Notes: generated from the letters alone by a model not told the origin. A stretch of 43,216 nucleotides of DNA from Oligoflexales bacterium (GCA_947479535.1 CANJZQ010000018.1:1-43216), one strand, 5' to 3'. Shown: positions 1-8,940, counted from the stretch's first letter. A program made the numbers and translations.

Positions 1-521
1 GTCCAGAAACCACCACTGGTGGCAACGCCCTCAAGTTCTACTCGAGCATCCGGTTGGACATTCGTCGCATTGCGTCCATCAAGGCTTCTGAGGAAGAGGT
101 CATTGGGAACCGGACTCGTGTTAAAGTAGTGAAGAACAAGGTTGCGGCCCCGTTCCGCCAGGCTGAGTTCGATGTGATGTTCGGCAAGGGCATTTCCCGC
201 ACCGGCGATATTCTTGATTTGGCTGTGGCCAAGGAAATCGTCGCTAAGAGCGGGACGTGGTTTTCCTATAAGGAAGAACGCCTTGGGCAGGGCCGTGAAA
301 ATGCCAAGGAATACCTTGGTGAGCGTCCTGAGTTGCTGAACAAGATCGAACAGGAAGTCCTTGCGGCACATGCGATCAAGCGCAACGTGGGCGAGTCAGA
401 GATAAAGGCTGATTCGAAATCTGATATTGCGTTATCCGGTAAAGCGACCGCAGCAGCAGCAGCCAAAGAGGCAGCCGCCGCCAAGCGTAACGGTGTCGGT
501 GGCGCGAGCACGAAAGCCTGA
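1..521 (+). CDS. recA: RecA recombinase, C-terminal part (5' end outside window)
   Basis: The reading frame is open from position 3 to the stop at 519-521, so the true start lies upstream of the window. The first visible residues ([13 protein letters not shown]) and the following LDIRR and RVKVVKNK motifs match the DNA-binding and C-terminal core of RecA, the ATPase that forms filaments on single-stranded DNA for homologous recombination and SOS induction. The middle contains the GWYSY-like turn (here [14 protein letters not shown]) of the C-terminal domain. The tail differs from the acidic tail of E. coli RecA: it ends in an Ala/Lys-rich stretch with two runs of alanines. The mraY-like gene follows after 32 bp in the same direction. 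Confidence 0.97.
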   Translation, partial: PETTTGGNALKFYSSIRLDIRRIASIKASEEEVIGNRTRVKVVKNKVAAPFRQAEFDVMFGKGISRTGDILDLAVAKEIVAKSGTWFSYKEERLGQGRENAKEYLGERPELLNKIEQEVLAAHAIKRNVGESEIKADSKSDIALSGKATAAAAAKEAAAAKRNGVGGASTKA

Positions 522-553
522 TGAGTCGTTGATATTTTGGGGAGGACGTCAGA

Positions 554-1606
554 TTGCTGTACGCGCTGGGACACTGGTTGCATGGTGTATACGGACCGTT
601 TCGCCTTCTGACGTCCCACTCCTTTCTTGGTGGAGTCGGGATCGTCTTATGCGCGGCCCTGACTTGGATCCTGCTTCCCAGACTCGCCTTTCAGATTTTA
701 CCGCGGGATCGCGGCAGGGCATTCGCCCATGATTCTGGTGCTGCCCAAGGCAAGCCAACTGGTGCGGGCGTCATCTTCGTCGCTATTTTTCTTCTGGTTC
801 AGCTTTTCGTTCTGCCTCCTTCTTTCGAGGCCTACGGAATTTTGGCTCTGACGGCGGCAGCGTGCTGGTTCGGTTTTGCTGACGACCGGTCCAAGTTGTC
901 GTGGGGCGAATACAAAAAAGGCCTGATTGATCTGATCATCTCCGCAACAGCCGCCGCAGTGCTGTGCCATATGAAGTCCGTGGTGATCTGGTTGCCTTTC
1001 ACTAAAATGACTCTGACTCTGGCACCGGTGATTTTTATCCCACTCGCTTCGGTTCTTTTATGGACCACCATCAACGCGACCAATTGCACGGACGGGGTGG
1101 ACGGCCTTTCTGGAACTTTGGTCAGCCTCGCGTTCATTGCGATCGGTGGCCTTTTGTATTTTGTCCTCGGTCACGAAAAAATCTCAGGATATTTGCTGTT
1201 GCCCCATATCCCCGATGGAGCCTCTTGGGCGATCATGGCCTTTTCCATGGTCGGCTGCCTTGCCGGTTACCTTTGGTATAACGCCCACCCAAGCCAGCTG
1301 CTGATGGGTGACGCTGGGTCTCGGGCTCTGGGATTTCTTTTGGGTGTCCTCGTGATTGTCAGCGGCAATCCGTTTGTTGTTTTTGTTGTGTCAGCCGTTC
1401 TGCTCGTCAACGGCGGAACGGGACTTCTGAAAGTTGCTCTTTTGCGTTTCACAAAAGTTGCGATTTTTAAGAATATTCGCTTTCCATTGCATGATCATTT
1501 TCGTCACAAGCGCGGTTGGTCCAACCCACAAGTGCTCGTGCGATTTACCCTCGTACAGGCTATGCTTTCAATCATCCTCCTCGTTTTGATGGTGAAGGTG
1601 CGTTAA
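554..1606 (+). CDS. mraY: MraY-type phospho-N-acetylmuramoyl-pentapeptide transferase (divergent)
   Basis: A 350-aa polytopic membrane protein of the MraY/WecA superfamily. MraY transfers phospho-MurNAc-pentapeptide to undecaprenyl phosphate to make lipid I at the inner membrane. The signatures visible are FADDRSK (paired Asp), NCTDGVDGLSG, AHPSQLLMGDAGS and a C-terminal GWSNPQVLVRF block, which favours MraY over WecA/TagO. The usual His triad of MraY reads HDH here (PLHDHFRHKRGW), with Asp in the middle position. The start is TTG at 554, chosen because GGAGG lies 8 bases upstream at 541-545. The gene sits behind recA rather than in a cell-wall gene cluster, so a second mraY elsewhere is possible. 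Its stop overlaps the next start by one base (TAATG). Confidence 0.85.
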   Translation: MLYALGHWLHGVYGPFRLLTSHSFLGGVGIVLCAALTWILLPRLAFQILPRDRGRAFAHDSGAAQGKPTGAGVIFVAIFLLVQLFVLPPSFEAYGILALTAAACWFGFADDRSKLSWGEYKKGLIDLIISATAAAVLCHMKSVVIWLPFTKMTLTLAPVIFIPLASVLLWTTINATNCTDGVDGLSGTLVSLAFIAIGGLLYFVLGHEKISGYLLLPHIPDGASWAIMAFSMVGCLAGYLWYNAHPSQLLMGDAGSRALGFLLGVLVIVSGNPFVVFVVSAVLLVNGGTGLLKVALLRFTKVAIFKNIRFPLHDHFRHKRGWSNPQVLVRFTLVQAMLSIILLVLMVKVR

Positions 1607-2046
1607 TGCGGAAACTTCGCGTGATATGGATCGTCGCGGCTTTGCTCGGATCGTCTCCGCTCCTGGCGGCTGCTGATGAATTTGCAGTCGATCGTTTGCC
1701 GGCTGGCAGCGATGTCACCATTCCGGCTCGCGCAGTGGCGATCATTTCGCTGTCTCGAAGTGTGCTTTTGTCAGCAACCGATTCGCCTCAGACCCTGAGC
1801 ATGGTGCCCGTGAATCGCGGTGGCGGCTCGCCCCAAGACCTTGATGTGGCTATTGTCGAACACAAACGAAAAAAAATTTCGAGGACCGTGAAGGTCAACG
1901 TCGGAACGCCGTTTCTCTACAGCTTTAGGCACCTAGGCACCTTAGGGGTCATGCCCCAAGTGGCGCAGGGCAAAAAAGCCCCGCCGCAGGGTGAAGTGAA
2001 ATTACGAGTTGAGAGCGACAAGCCGCTCAAGATCACGGCCCAGTAG
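1606..2046 (+). CDS. Small exported protein, unknown function
   Basis: A 146-aa protein beginning at ATG 1606, which shares one base with the mraY stop codon, so translation is probably coupled. Residues 1-22 form a signal peptide (Arg/Lys start, hydrophobic core, LLAAA cleavage region). The mature part has alternating short hydrophobic and charged segments and a Lys-rich segment around residues 85-95, suggesting a small beta-rich periplasmic protein. I do not recognise a family. Its 3' end overlaps the oppositely oriented purA coding sequence by 45 bp (2002-2046). Linkage to mraY hints at an envelope role, but that is only inference. Confidence 0.75.
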   Translation: MRKLRVIWIVAALLGSSPLLAAADEFAVDRLPAGSDVTIPARAVAIISLSRSVLLSATDSPQTLSMVPVNRGGGSPQDLDVAIVEHKRKKISRTVKVNVGTPFLYSFRHLGTLGVMPQVAQGKKAPPQGEVKLRVESDKPLKITAQ

Positions 2047-3348
2047 GGCTTCCTCTCGTCCCGGCCCAGTGCCCGCTGCGACCACTTTGATTCCAGAAGA
2101 TTCTTCAATCGCCCGGATATAATCCAGGGCTGCCTTGGGCAAGGCTTCAATGCCGCCTGTTTTTGGCAGGTCACCATGCCACCCCGGGAATGTTTTGTAG
2201 ACGGGTTTGCAGGCGGCCAGAATTTCCGCATTCCACGGGAATTGTTCTATGCAGCCAAGCTCCGGATGCTCATAGGCAACGGCGATTTTGAGTTCGTCCA
2301 TGCCCGACAGGATGTCAAACTTGTTCAGGATGACGCCGTCGAATCCGTTGACGTCTTGGGCGTAACGCATGGCAACGGCATCAAACCATCCGCAACGACG
2401 AGGCCGGCCCGTTGTTGCGCCAAATTCCTGGCCGCGCTCACGCAGAGCATTCCCAGTCTCGTTCGTTAGTTCTGTTGGAAACGGTCCCGCACCAACCCGC
2501 GTCAAATAGGCTTTGGCAATTCCATAGATCCCTGTGACGGCGCGTGGCGGGATGCCCAGGCTCGCGCAGGCGCCTGCCGCTATGGTCGAACTTGATGTCA
2601 CAAACGGAAAAGTTCCGTGGTCCAGATCCAAAAGGGTGCCTTGGGCTCCCTCCATCAGAATCTTTTTGCCTTCCCCGGCGGCCTTGCGCACACGCGCCTC
2701 TGCATCGCAAACGAACGGGGCGAGTTGGGCGGCCACTTTTGAAAAGGACTCCCATTCCGCCTTGTGGGATTCACAGTGGGCCGCGAAACCATCCACGGCG
2801 CTGGCCATGGCTTCCATCCAGTTTTTTCGCGCCACGGGATTCACGTAGTCCCCAAAGCGCAAACCCGACCGTGCGGTTTTTTCGGAATAGGTCGGGCCAA
2901 TGCCGCGCTTGGTTGTGCCGATCGCAGATCCGGAGGCGGCGGCTTCCCGTTGGGCCTCGCGGCGCCCATCAGTTGCGATATGCCAAGGGGTGATGGTGTG
3001 GGCCCGGGCCGAAAGCCACAGGTTGTCGGGGGTGGCCTTGGCAAATGGGGCGACCTTTTCCATTTCCCGGACCAGTTCGCCGGGGTTGATCACGACTCCG
3101 GCGGCCAAGACGCATTTTTGTCCGCCGTGGAAAATTCCACTCGGAATCTGGTGCAGGACAACCTTTTGGCCTTTGACGTAGAGCGTATGCCCGGCGTTAT
3201 TTCCGCCCTGATAGCGGGCGACAATGTCAGCCCCGCCTGCAATCCAGTCAATCCATTTGCCCTTGCCCTCGTCCCCCCATTGGGCTCCGACCACGATGGT
3301 GATGCCGCTTTGATGGCTGGTTGAACGTTTCATGGGCTCGGAAGTCAT
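2002..3348 (-). CDS. purA: Adenylosuccinate synthetase
   Basis: A 448-aa PurA, which joins IMP and aspartate using GTP to give adenylosuccinate, the first committed step to AMP. The P-loop-like QWGDEGKGK and GGNNAGHT motifs lie near the N-terminus, GIGPTYSEK and EGAQGTLLD in the middle, and GPFPTE, TGRPRRCGWFD and NKFDIL in the C-terminal half. The length is normal for bacteria (about 430 aa) with a short N-terminal extension before the ITIVVGAQWGD strand; Met6 is an alternative start. It is transcribed away from purB, the enzyme for the next step, across a 131-bp intergenic region. The 3' end overlaps the convergent small exported-protein gene by 45 bp. Confidence 0.98.
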   Translation of the reverse strand: MTSEPMKRSTSHQSGITIVVGAQWGDEGKGKWIDWIAGGADIVARYQGGNNAGHTLYVKGQKVVLHQIPSGIFHGGQKCVLAAGVVINPGELVREMEKVAPFAKATPDNLWLSARAHTITPWHIATDGRREAQREAAASGSAIGTTKRGIGPTYSEKTARSGLRFGDYVNPVARKNWMEAMASAVDGFAAHCESHKAEWESFSKVAAQLAPFVCDAEARVRKAAGEGKKILMEGAQGTLLDLDHGTFPFVTSSSTIAAGACASLGIPPRAVTGIYGIAKAYLTRVGAGPFPTELTNETGNALRERGQEFGATTGRPRRCGWFDAVAMRYAQDVNGFDGVILNKFDILSGMDELKIAVAYEHPELGCIEQFPWNAEILAACKPVYKTFPGWHGDLPKTGGIEALPKAALDYIRAIEESSGIKVVAAGTGPGREEALLGRDLERLVALNS

Positions 3349-3421
3349 GGAGTGTGCTCCTGCGTGGGTCCATGCCTTTCTATGACCGGACTAGACAGGG
3401 TTGTCATGCGCTTTTTGGCGG

Positions 3422-3449
3422 TTGACCCAGCCGGTGGTCGGCGTAATGT
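3422..3449 (+). promoter_or_regulatory. Probable sigma-70 promoter for purB
   Basis: TTGACC at 3422-3427 and TAATGT at 3444-3449 are separated by 16 bp. They lie about 30 bp upstream of the chosen purB start in the purA-purB divergent region. The opposite strand has only a weaker pair (ATGACA / TCATAG, 16-bp spacer, 3380-3407) for purA. Confidence 0.5.
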
Positions 3450-3479
3450 TTAAAGCGTTCAAATTCCGGGGGTTTGCCG

Positions 3480-4943
3480 ATGGCTCATGCGAGTGAAATC
3501 CGTGCTGAATGGGGCGCCATATCTCCCCTTGATGGCCGTTATGCCCGCAAACTGGCAACCCTTGCCCCTTTGGTTTCCGAGGCTGCTTTGATCGGTTGCC
3601 GCCTTCAAGTCGAAGCGGCCTGGTTGCTTTTTTTGTTGGCCCTTCCAGAAATCCAACTCCTACTGAAAAAGCAGGGGGTTTCAAATGCCTCGGGAACATC
3701 CCCGTGGCGCAGCCGCCTTGAATCCATGCCTGCGCAAGGCAATGTCGCGCGGATCAAGGAAATTGAATCCGTCACCAATCATGATGTGAAGGCCGTCGAG
3801 CTTTATTTGCAGGAAGAATTGGCTGCAGCCAACGCACCGCGTGCCGTGATCGCCCTCACGCACTTTGGTTGCACCTCTGAAGACATAAATAATGTTTCCT
3901 ATGCATTGATGCTTTCCCGCGTGCGCAGTGACGTCTTGTTGCCACTGGCAACGTCCCTCGTCGATCGTCTTGCCAAAATGAGTCGCGATCACGCCGCAAC
4001 CCCGATGCTGGCCCGGACCCACGGTCAGCCGGCGACACCGACAACCTTTGGCAAGGAAATGGCGGTGTTCGGCGCGCGCCTCGCAGGCATCATCGATGAC
4101 ATTGAGGCTGTTCCCGTGATGGCGAAATTCAACGGCGCGACGGGCGGCTATAGCGCTCATGCCTTTGCCTTGCCTGATGTGGACTGGCCGCGCGTGACGG
4201 CGACATTTCTGGCGACATTTCACGGCATCCATCCAAACCCCTTGACGACACAGATTGAAAGCCACGACTGGATCGCCCGCCTTTCGGCTTCCTGCGCCCA
4301 CTTGTCCAGCGCTGCAACGGGGCTTTCGCGGGATTTTTGGCAGTACATTTCAGATGGATGGTGTGTGCTCAAGAGGGTGGAAACCGAAACGGGATCCAGC
4401 ACCATGCCGCACAAGGTCAACCCCATTGATTTTGAAAATGCCGAAGGCAATTTCGGGGTTGCCCAGTCTTTATTTGAACACTTTGCCCGGAAGCTGACCG
4501 TGTCGCGTTTGCAGCGGGATTTAAGCGACTCCACCACGATGCGAAATATTGGCGTGGCCTTTGGTCATCTTGTTCTTGGACTCAAGGCGGTCGAGTCTGG
4601 ACTTGACCGGTTGCAATTAAATGAAGGGGCCATGGCCAAATCTTTAGATGGCCACTGGGAAGTTCTGGGCGAGGCGGTCCAGTCGTTGCTTCGATTGCGC
4701 GGCATCGATGGGGCCTACGCACGGATGAAATCAGCGACGCGCGGGCTCAAGATGAACCGTGAGGATTATGTCCGTTTGATTGACGAACTTGCGGCAATGC
4801 CTGATGTTGCCGGGGTGCTTGCAGATGATGACTTGCGCCGTTTGAAAGCGCTGACACCGGCGACCTATTCGGGTGCATCGGAACATTTGGCTGGATTGTT
4901 TTTTGAGGCATGGCAAAAGCGCCAGAGCGGAGGCAAAGCATGA
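3480..4943 (+). CDS. purB: Adenylosuccinate lyase
   Basis: A 487-aa member of the fumarase/aspartase superfamily of the E. coli PurB type. It releases fumarate from SAICAR and from adenylosuccinate in purine synthesis. The N-terminus has the PurB signature ISPLDGRYA. Further motifs are NHDVKAVE, HFGCTSEDINN, ARTHGQPATPTTFGKE and the signature loop GSSTMPHKVNPIDFENAEGN, all intact. ATG 3480 is preferred over an in-frame TTG at 3474 because GGGGG lies 7 bases upstream of the ATG and only 1 base upstream of the TTG. The stop overlaps the lpxD start (ATGA). Divergent pairing with purA suggests shared purine control. Confidence 0.97.
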   Translation: MAHASEIRAEWGAISPLDGRYARKLATLAPLVSEAALIGCRLQVEAAWLLFLLALPEIQLLLKKQGVSNASGTSPWRSRLESMPAQGNVARIKEIESVTNHDVKAVELYLQEELAAANAPRAVIALTHFGCTSEDINNVSYALMLSRVRSDVLLPLATSLVDRLAKMSRDHAATPMLARTHGQPATPTTFGKEMAVFGARLAGIIDDIEAVPVMAKFNGATGGYSAHAFALPDVDWPRVTATFLATFHGIHPNPLTTQIESHDWIARLSASCAHLSSAATGLSRDFWQYISDGWCVLKRVETETGSSTMPHKVNPIDFENAEGNFGVAQSLFEHFARKLTVSRLQRDLSDSTTMRNIGVAFGHLVLGLKAVESGLDRLQLNEGAMAKSLDGHWEVLGEAVQSLLRLRGIDGAYARMKSATRGLKMNREDYVRLIDELAAMPDVAGVLADDDLRRLKALTPATYSGASEHLAGLFFEAWQKRQSGGKA

Positions 4944-5938
4944 AACCCGTCGCCTTGCACGAAATTGCAGGATGGATCGGCGCGGAAATCGTGATTCCCG
5001 CTGGCTGCAAGATGGATGGGAATTCTGTCGTCAGTGGCATTGCGCCACTCCATCGCGCGAAGGCAGGGGAGATTTCATTTCTGACCTCTGCCACTTATGA
5101 AAAGTCTTTGCCGGATACTGGGGCAACGGCGGTGATTGTCGGGGCAGCTCATTCAACATTCCACGCGCCGTGCGTGCTTCTGGTGCACAAGAATCCTTAT
5201 TGGGCATTTGCGATCGCGGCATCGCGGTTGGTGAAAGCGCCAAAACCTGACCCGGCGATCAGCCCTCATGCGTATATTGATCCAACGGCACGGATTGGAG
5301 CAGGGGTTGTGATTTACCCGGGTGCTTACGTCGGGCCTGGGGCCGAGGTGGGTGACGGAACAGAAATCCGGGCTAACGTTGTGATCGAACACGGCTGCAA
5401 AATTGGAAAAAATTGCACGATCCACGCTGGATCTGTGATTGGAGCTGATGGGTTTGGTTTTGCGCCGGGGCCTGCCAGTTCGGGTGTGATTGCAAAGGTT
5501 CCGCAAATTGGAATTGTGATCATTGAAGACGATGTTGAAATTGGCGCGTGTTCGACGATTGACCGCGCTGCGTTCGACGCAACAACGATAAAAAAAGGCG
5601 CGAAACTCGACAGCCACGTCCACGTTGGGCACAACTGTACCGTGGGTGAGTCCGCCATGATTTGTGGCCTCTCTGGAATGGCGGGATCAAGCAGCCTTGG
5701 CAAGGGTGCGATTCTGGCTGGACACGTCGGCGTTCCAAATCAAGTGGACGTCGGAGCTGGAGTTGTTGTCGCAGCCTTTTCGATGATGACGAAAAGCAAT
5801 TTGCCGCCGGGGCAGTATGCAGGTATTCCTGCGGTGCCGATGGCAGAATGGCGCAAGCAGCAGGTTCTAGTTCGGAAGTTGCCCGAGATGGCAAAACGCA
5901 TCAGGGAACTTGAAAAATTATTGGAAAAGAAGCAGTGA
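4940..5938 (+). CDS. lpxD: UDP-3-O-(3-hydroxyacyl)glucosamine N-acyltransferase
   Basis: A 332-aa LpxD, the third enzyme of lipid A synthesis, which N-acylates UDP-3-O-acyl-glucosamine in the cytosol. Residues about 1-100 are the uridine-binding N-terminal domain (GAEIVIPAG, GEISFLTSATYEKSL). The rest is a left-handed beta-helix of hexapeptide repeats (ARIGAGVVIYPGAYVG, IGADGFGF) with the catalytic-His region DSHVHVGHNC, then a C-terminal helix rich in Lys/Glu. The start is ATG 4940 in the ATGA overlap with purB, with a GGAGG-like site just upstream. Its presence shows a lipid A-containing outer membrane. It lies away from the usual bamA-skp-fabZ-lpxA cluster, being linked to purB instead. 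Confidence 0.95.
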   Translation: MKPVALHEIAGWIGAEIVIPAGCKMDGNSVVSGIAPLHRAKAGEISFLTSATYEKSLPDTGATAVIVGAAHSTFHAPCVLLVHKNPYWAFAIAASRLVKAPKPDPAISPHAYIDPTARIGAGVVIYPGAYVGPGAEVGDGTEIRANVVIEHGCKIGKNCTIHAGSVIGADGFGFAPGPASSGVIAKVPQIGIVIIEDDVEIGACSTIDRAAFDATTIKKGAKLDSHVHVGHNCTVGESAMICGLSGMAGSSSLGKGAILAGHVGVPNQVDVGAGVVVAAFSMMTKSNLPPGQYAGIPAVPMAEWRKQQVLVRKLPEMAKRIRELEKLLEKKQ

Positions 5939-5986
5939 ATGAAGTGAATGAAAAGTGAACGGTTTTTTTTTAGCAGGGAGCTATTT

Positions 5987-6439
5987 ATGAAGATGTTTTC
6001 CAAAGTGATGACGGGTGTGATGTTTGCTGTGTCCATTGGTTTCGCTGGAGTTGCATCTGCAAAGACCTGCGACCTCAGCATCGAAGGTTCCGATGCCATG
6101 CAGTTCAACAAAAAAGAACTGGATGCCAGCGGATGCACTGAAGTGAAATTGACCCTGAAGCACGCTGGCAAACTGCCAAAGGCTGCCATGGGGCATAACT
6201 GGGTTCTTTCAGCGGCAGCGGACAAGGCCAAGATCGTTGACTCGGGCACCAAGTCTGGTCCTGCCAAGGATTACGCACCGACGGCACCGGGAATCATCGC
6301 GCACACCAAGCTTTTGGCTGGCGGTGAGTCCGATACGATCACTTTCAAGACGGACAAGATGAAGAAGGGCGGGGATTACGTGTTCTTCTGCACCTTCCCA
6401 GGTCATGTGTCCATGATGTCTGGCAAGTTCAAGTTCTAG
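5987..6439 (+). CDS. azu: Azurin (periplasmic blue copper protein)
   Basis: A 150-aa cupredoxin that shuttles electrons in the periplasm. A signal peptide covers residues 1-25 (cleavage VASA/KTCD). The type 1 copper ligands are all visible: His70 in GHNW, Cys135 in FFCTFPGH, His140, and axial Met144 in the MMSG sequence. Cys28 and Cys50 can form the standard azurin disulfide. The start is ATG 5987 with GGGAG about 6 bases upstream. An upstream in-frame ATG at 5948 lacks a good ribosome site and would break the signal peptide. It stands alone between lpxD and the protease gene. A possible electron partner is the di-heme peroxidase at 27103-28392, since bacterial peroxidases often accept electrons from azurins; that link is inference. 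Confidence 0.96.
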   Translation: MKMFSKVMTGVMFAVSIGFAGVASAKTCDLSIEGSDAMQFNKKELDASGCTEVKLTLKHAGKLPKAAMGHNWVLSAAADKAKIVDSGTKSGPAKDYAPTAPGIIAHTKLLAGGESDTITFKTDKMKKGGDYVFFCTFPGHVSMMSGKFKF

Positions 6440-6446
6440 ATCCCTT

Positions 6447-6472
6447 GAGGGGGGCGGCGTTCGCGGCCCCTC
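6447..6472 (+). terminator. GC-rich hairpin after azurin gene
   Basis: GAGGGG and CCCCTC arms at 6447-6452 and 6467-6472 enclose a further partly paired GC-rich segment a few bases after the azu stop. The following sequence is pyrimidine-rich but has no true T run, so termination strength is uncertain. Confidence 0.4.
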
Positions 6473-6661
6473 CTTTCCAGCCCGGAAGTTTTTTCCTGCC
6501 CCGGCTACCAACCCGGCAAAAAGTTCAGTACACTGTGTAATTATTCCGAATCAAAGTATCGATCGTTTGAGGCCGTAGCAGACTTCCCGGTTTCGTGTGG
6601 AAATGGATTTCCATGCTGCCCGGGTTCGTGTCAACGAAGCACGTTGTGACAAGGAGTGTTT

Positions 6662-8173
6662 ATGCAGCGCCGCGTTGGTTTATGGGTGTCCAGCCTTCTG
6701 ATTTTCTCTTCGCCGGTTTTCGCAAAAGATTACATCGTCAAGTACAAGAACAGTGGCGAGAAGTCTTTGCGCTCTGCGTACCACGTCCTTGATACTCATG
6801 AGAAGGGACGTCTCCTCAAGATCTCCATCTCTGAGAAGAGCAAGGAAGCAGAGGCAGCTCGTCTGGCACGTTTGATGGCCGACCCCAACGTTGAGTACGT
6901 TGTGGAAAACTTCCGCGTGCACCGCTTCGAAGCTCCGATGAGTGCTGAGGCGCTTCGTGAGCAGTGGGCCCTCTCCAAGGTCAATGCTGAGAAGGCTTGG
7001 CAACTGACGGGCAACAAAGGTTCACGCAACATCAAGGTTGCCGTGATTGATACGGGCATCGACTACAACCACGAGTCGCTGAAGCCCAACATGGTCAAGG
7101 GTTACAACTTCCGTGACAACAATGATGATCCAATGGACAAGACCAGCGACAAGAACCCTGGTCACGGCACGCACTGTGCCGGCATCATCGGTGCTTCTGG
7201 CAAGGTTGAAAATGGCACGTCGGGTATCGCACAAGACGTTAGCCTGATGCCGGTCCGCTTCCTTGGTGAAGACGGTTCAGGTGATCTGATGGGCGGCGTC
7301 AAGTCCATTGACTACGCAATCGAGCAAGGCGCTCAAGTGATTTCCGCGAGCTGGGGCGCAGCCGTTGCCCGTTCGCAGGCAACTCCGCTGATCGAAGCCG
7401 TTGAGCGTGCGGACAAAGCCGGTGTGATTTTCGTTGCCGCTGCAGCCAACGATGGCAAGAACAACGATTCAACGGACATGTTCCCTGCGAACGCAGGCTT
7501 CCCGAACACGATCACTGTGGCTGCATCTGGTCCTCAGGACGAGAAGCCGTCCTGGTCGAACTTCGGCCGCAAGACGGTTCACTTGGCGTCGCCTGGGCTG
7601 AAGATCATGAGCACGTTGCCCCAGCAGAAGTACGGCGAGCTGTCTGGCACTTCCATGGCGACGCCTCTCGTCGCTGGCCTCGTGGCTTTCCTCAAGGCTC
7701 AAGACGCGTCGCTGACGGGCGCTGAAGTTCGCGCCTTGCTCCAGACCACTGGTGTCAAGGCTTCGATCGAGACGGCTTGTGATTGCCGGATTGATGCCGG
7801 TGCTGCAACGGAAGCCCTTCTCAACAAGCAAGTGTTTTTGGTTCCTGCTGCTGCCACGATCGCCCCGGGCGAGAACGTGGTCATGAAGTTGAAGAATGCT
7901 GATGGTCAAGTGACTTTCACGTCGGCTAATACGGCAGTTGCGACTGTTGACGTGGGCGGCGCAGTGACCGCAGTGGCAACTGGTGATACGACGATTTCTG
8001 CCACGGATTCCAAGGGTCGCACGTCAACTTCCTTGACCATTTCGGTCAAAGAAGGCGGCGGCGATAATGGCGGCGGCGGCGGTGGTGGTGGTGAGTGTCC
8101 ACTTCCAGATCCAGCGCTTTGCGAGATGATGTGCTTGTTCGATCCGACTTTGCCCTGGTGCTCGGGGCTCTAA
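6662..8173 (+). CDS. Secreted subtilisin-like serine protease (S8) with Ig-like domain
   Basis: A 503-aa exported protease. Residues 1-21 are a signal peptide ending VFA. Residues about 22-95 look like an inhibitor I9-type propeptide. The S8 catalytic domain follows with Asp130 (AVIDTGID), His168 (GHGTHCAG) and Ser331 (SGTSMATP), and an AAAANDG oxyanion segment. Residues about 385-465 form a bacterial Ig-like (BIG2-type) domain (NTAVATVDVGG, VTAVATGDTTISATD). A pure glycine linker then leads to a short tail with four cysteines in pairs (ECPLPDPALCEMMC, PWCSG). ATG 6662 is chosen because AAGGAG lies 5 bases upstream. It probably degrades extracellular or prey/host protein. A strong terminator follows. 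Confidence 0.95.
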   Translation: MQRRVGLWVSSLLIFSSPVFAKDYIVKYKNSGEKSLRSAYHVLDTHEKGRLLKISISEKSKEAEAARLARLMADPNVEYVVENFRVHRFEAPMSAEALREQWALSKVNAEKAWQLTGNKGSRNIKVAVIDTGIDYNHESLKPNMVKGYNFRDNNDDPMDKTSDKNPGHGTHCAGIIGASGKVENGTSGIAQDVSLMPVRFLGEDGSGDLMGGVKSIDYAIEQGAQVISASWGAAVARSQATPLIEAVERADKAGVIFVAAAANDGKNNDSTDMFPANAGFPNTITVAASGPQDEKPSWSNFGRKTVHLASPGLKIMSTLPQQKYGELSGTSMATPLVAGLVAFLKAQDASLTGAEVRALLQTTGVKASIETACDCRIDAGAATEALLNKQVFLVPAAATIAPGENVVMKLKNADGQVTFTSANTAVATVDVGGAVTAVATGDTTISATDSKGRTSTSLTISVKEGGGDNGGGGGGGGECPLPDPALCEMMCLFDPTLPWCSGL

Positions 8174-8226
8174 GACCAGATTCCATGGCCTCGTGTCTCG
8201 CAAGGGACATGTGGACCACCTCCAGG

Positions 8227-8265
8227 AACGGGGACCGCATAGGATGTGCGGTCCTCGTTTTTTTT
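8227..8265 (+). terminator. Rho-independent terminator of the S8 protease gene
   Basis: GGACCGCA pairs with TGCGGTCC across a 7-9 base loop, extended by flanking AACG/CGTT pairing, and is followed directly by eight T residues at 8258-8265. Confidence 0.9.
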
Positions 8266-8274
8266 ATGACTTGA

Positions 8275-8940
8275 TCACGGCTTAATTAAGCCATGGCCAT
8301 GGACGCAGGGCATGATGGTTGCTCCCGGCATCATCAGAGTGCCTGGCGACAGGACGGCGTTGCATCCAGTCTGAGAGTTGTCCCCCATGATCGCTCCGAG
8401 CTTTCTGAGGCCAGAAGATACTGGCAGGCCAGTTTGTGGACTGCGAAAGCGAACTTCATCGCCTTTTAATTTCAGATTGGCCAGCTTGGTTCCAGCTCCG
8501 AGATTCACGTGGCGCCCCAGAAAAGAATCGCCGACGTAGGCAAAATGAGCGGCCTTTGCATCGTCCATCAAGACGCTGCCTTTGACTTCACTTGTATGTC
8601 CGACGACTGCGCGGGCCCCCACATAAACGTTGCCCCGGATGTAGGCTCCATGCCTGACCTCGGCATCGGGACCAATGAAACATGGTCCTTGAATGTAAGC
8701 CGATGGCTCAACGACAGCTCCTTTGGCCACATAGACCCGGCCAGTCAACCAGGCGCCTTCATGGACCTTTCCGGCAACAAAAGGACTGTCCTGTACGCCA
8801 AATTCAGTGAGGAGGCTCTCCAGCCATAGCCCGAGATCCTTGCCTAAATAGGAGAACACGTCTGGTTTGGCGAATTTGGCAGATTGATAAACGTCGTTCA
8901 GATCTACAAAGGTTTTCAGAGGCAGTTTAGCTTCGGACAC
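8275..8940 (-). CDS. Left-handed beta-helix (hexapeptide-repeat) sugar-nucleotide/acyltransferase-like protein
   Basis: A 221-aa protein. After about 55 residues of mixed helix it consists of hexapeptide turns (GKVHEGAWLTGRVYVAKGA, VRHGAYIRGNVYVG, VNLGAGTKLANLK) as in the C-terminal acetyltransferase domain of GlmU. The motif NLGAGTKLANLK is close to the GlmU-type active-site turn. The nucleotidyltransferase (Rossmann) half of GlmU is absent, so this is a stand-alone beta-helix protein of the kind often annotated as a putative UDP-GlcNAc pyrophosphorylase-related protein. The substrate is unknown. Its stop lies 10 bp beyond the terminator of the convergent protease gene. Confidence 0.8.
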   Translation of the reverse strand: MSEAKLPLKTFVDLNDVYQSAKFAKPDVFSYLGKDLGLWLESLLTEFGVQDSPFVAGKVHEGAWLTGRVYVAKGAVVEPSAYIQGPCFIGPDAEVRHGAYIRGNVYVGARAVVGHTSEVKGSVLMDDAKAAHFAYVGDSFLGRHVNLGAGTKLANLKLKGDEVRFRSPQTGLPVSSGLRKLGAIMGDNSQTGCNAVLSPGTLMMPGATIMPCVHGHGLIKP

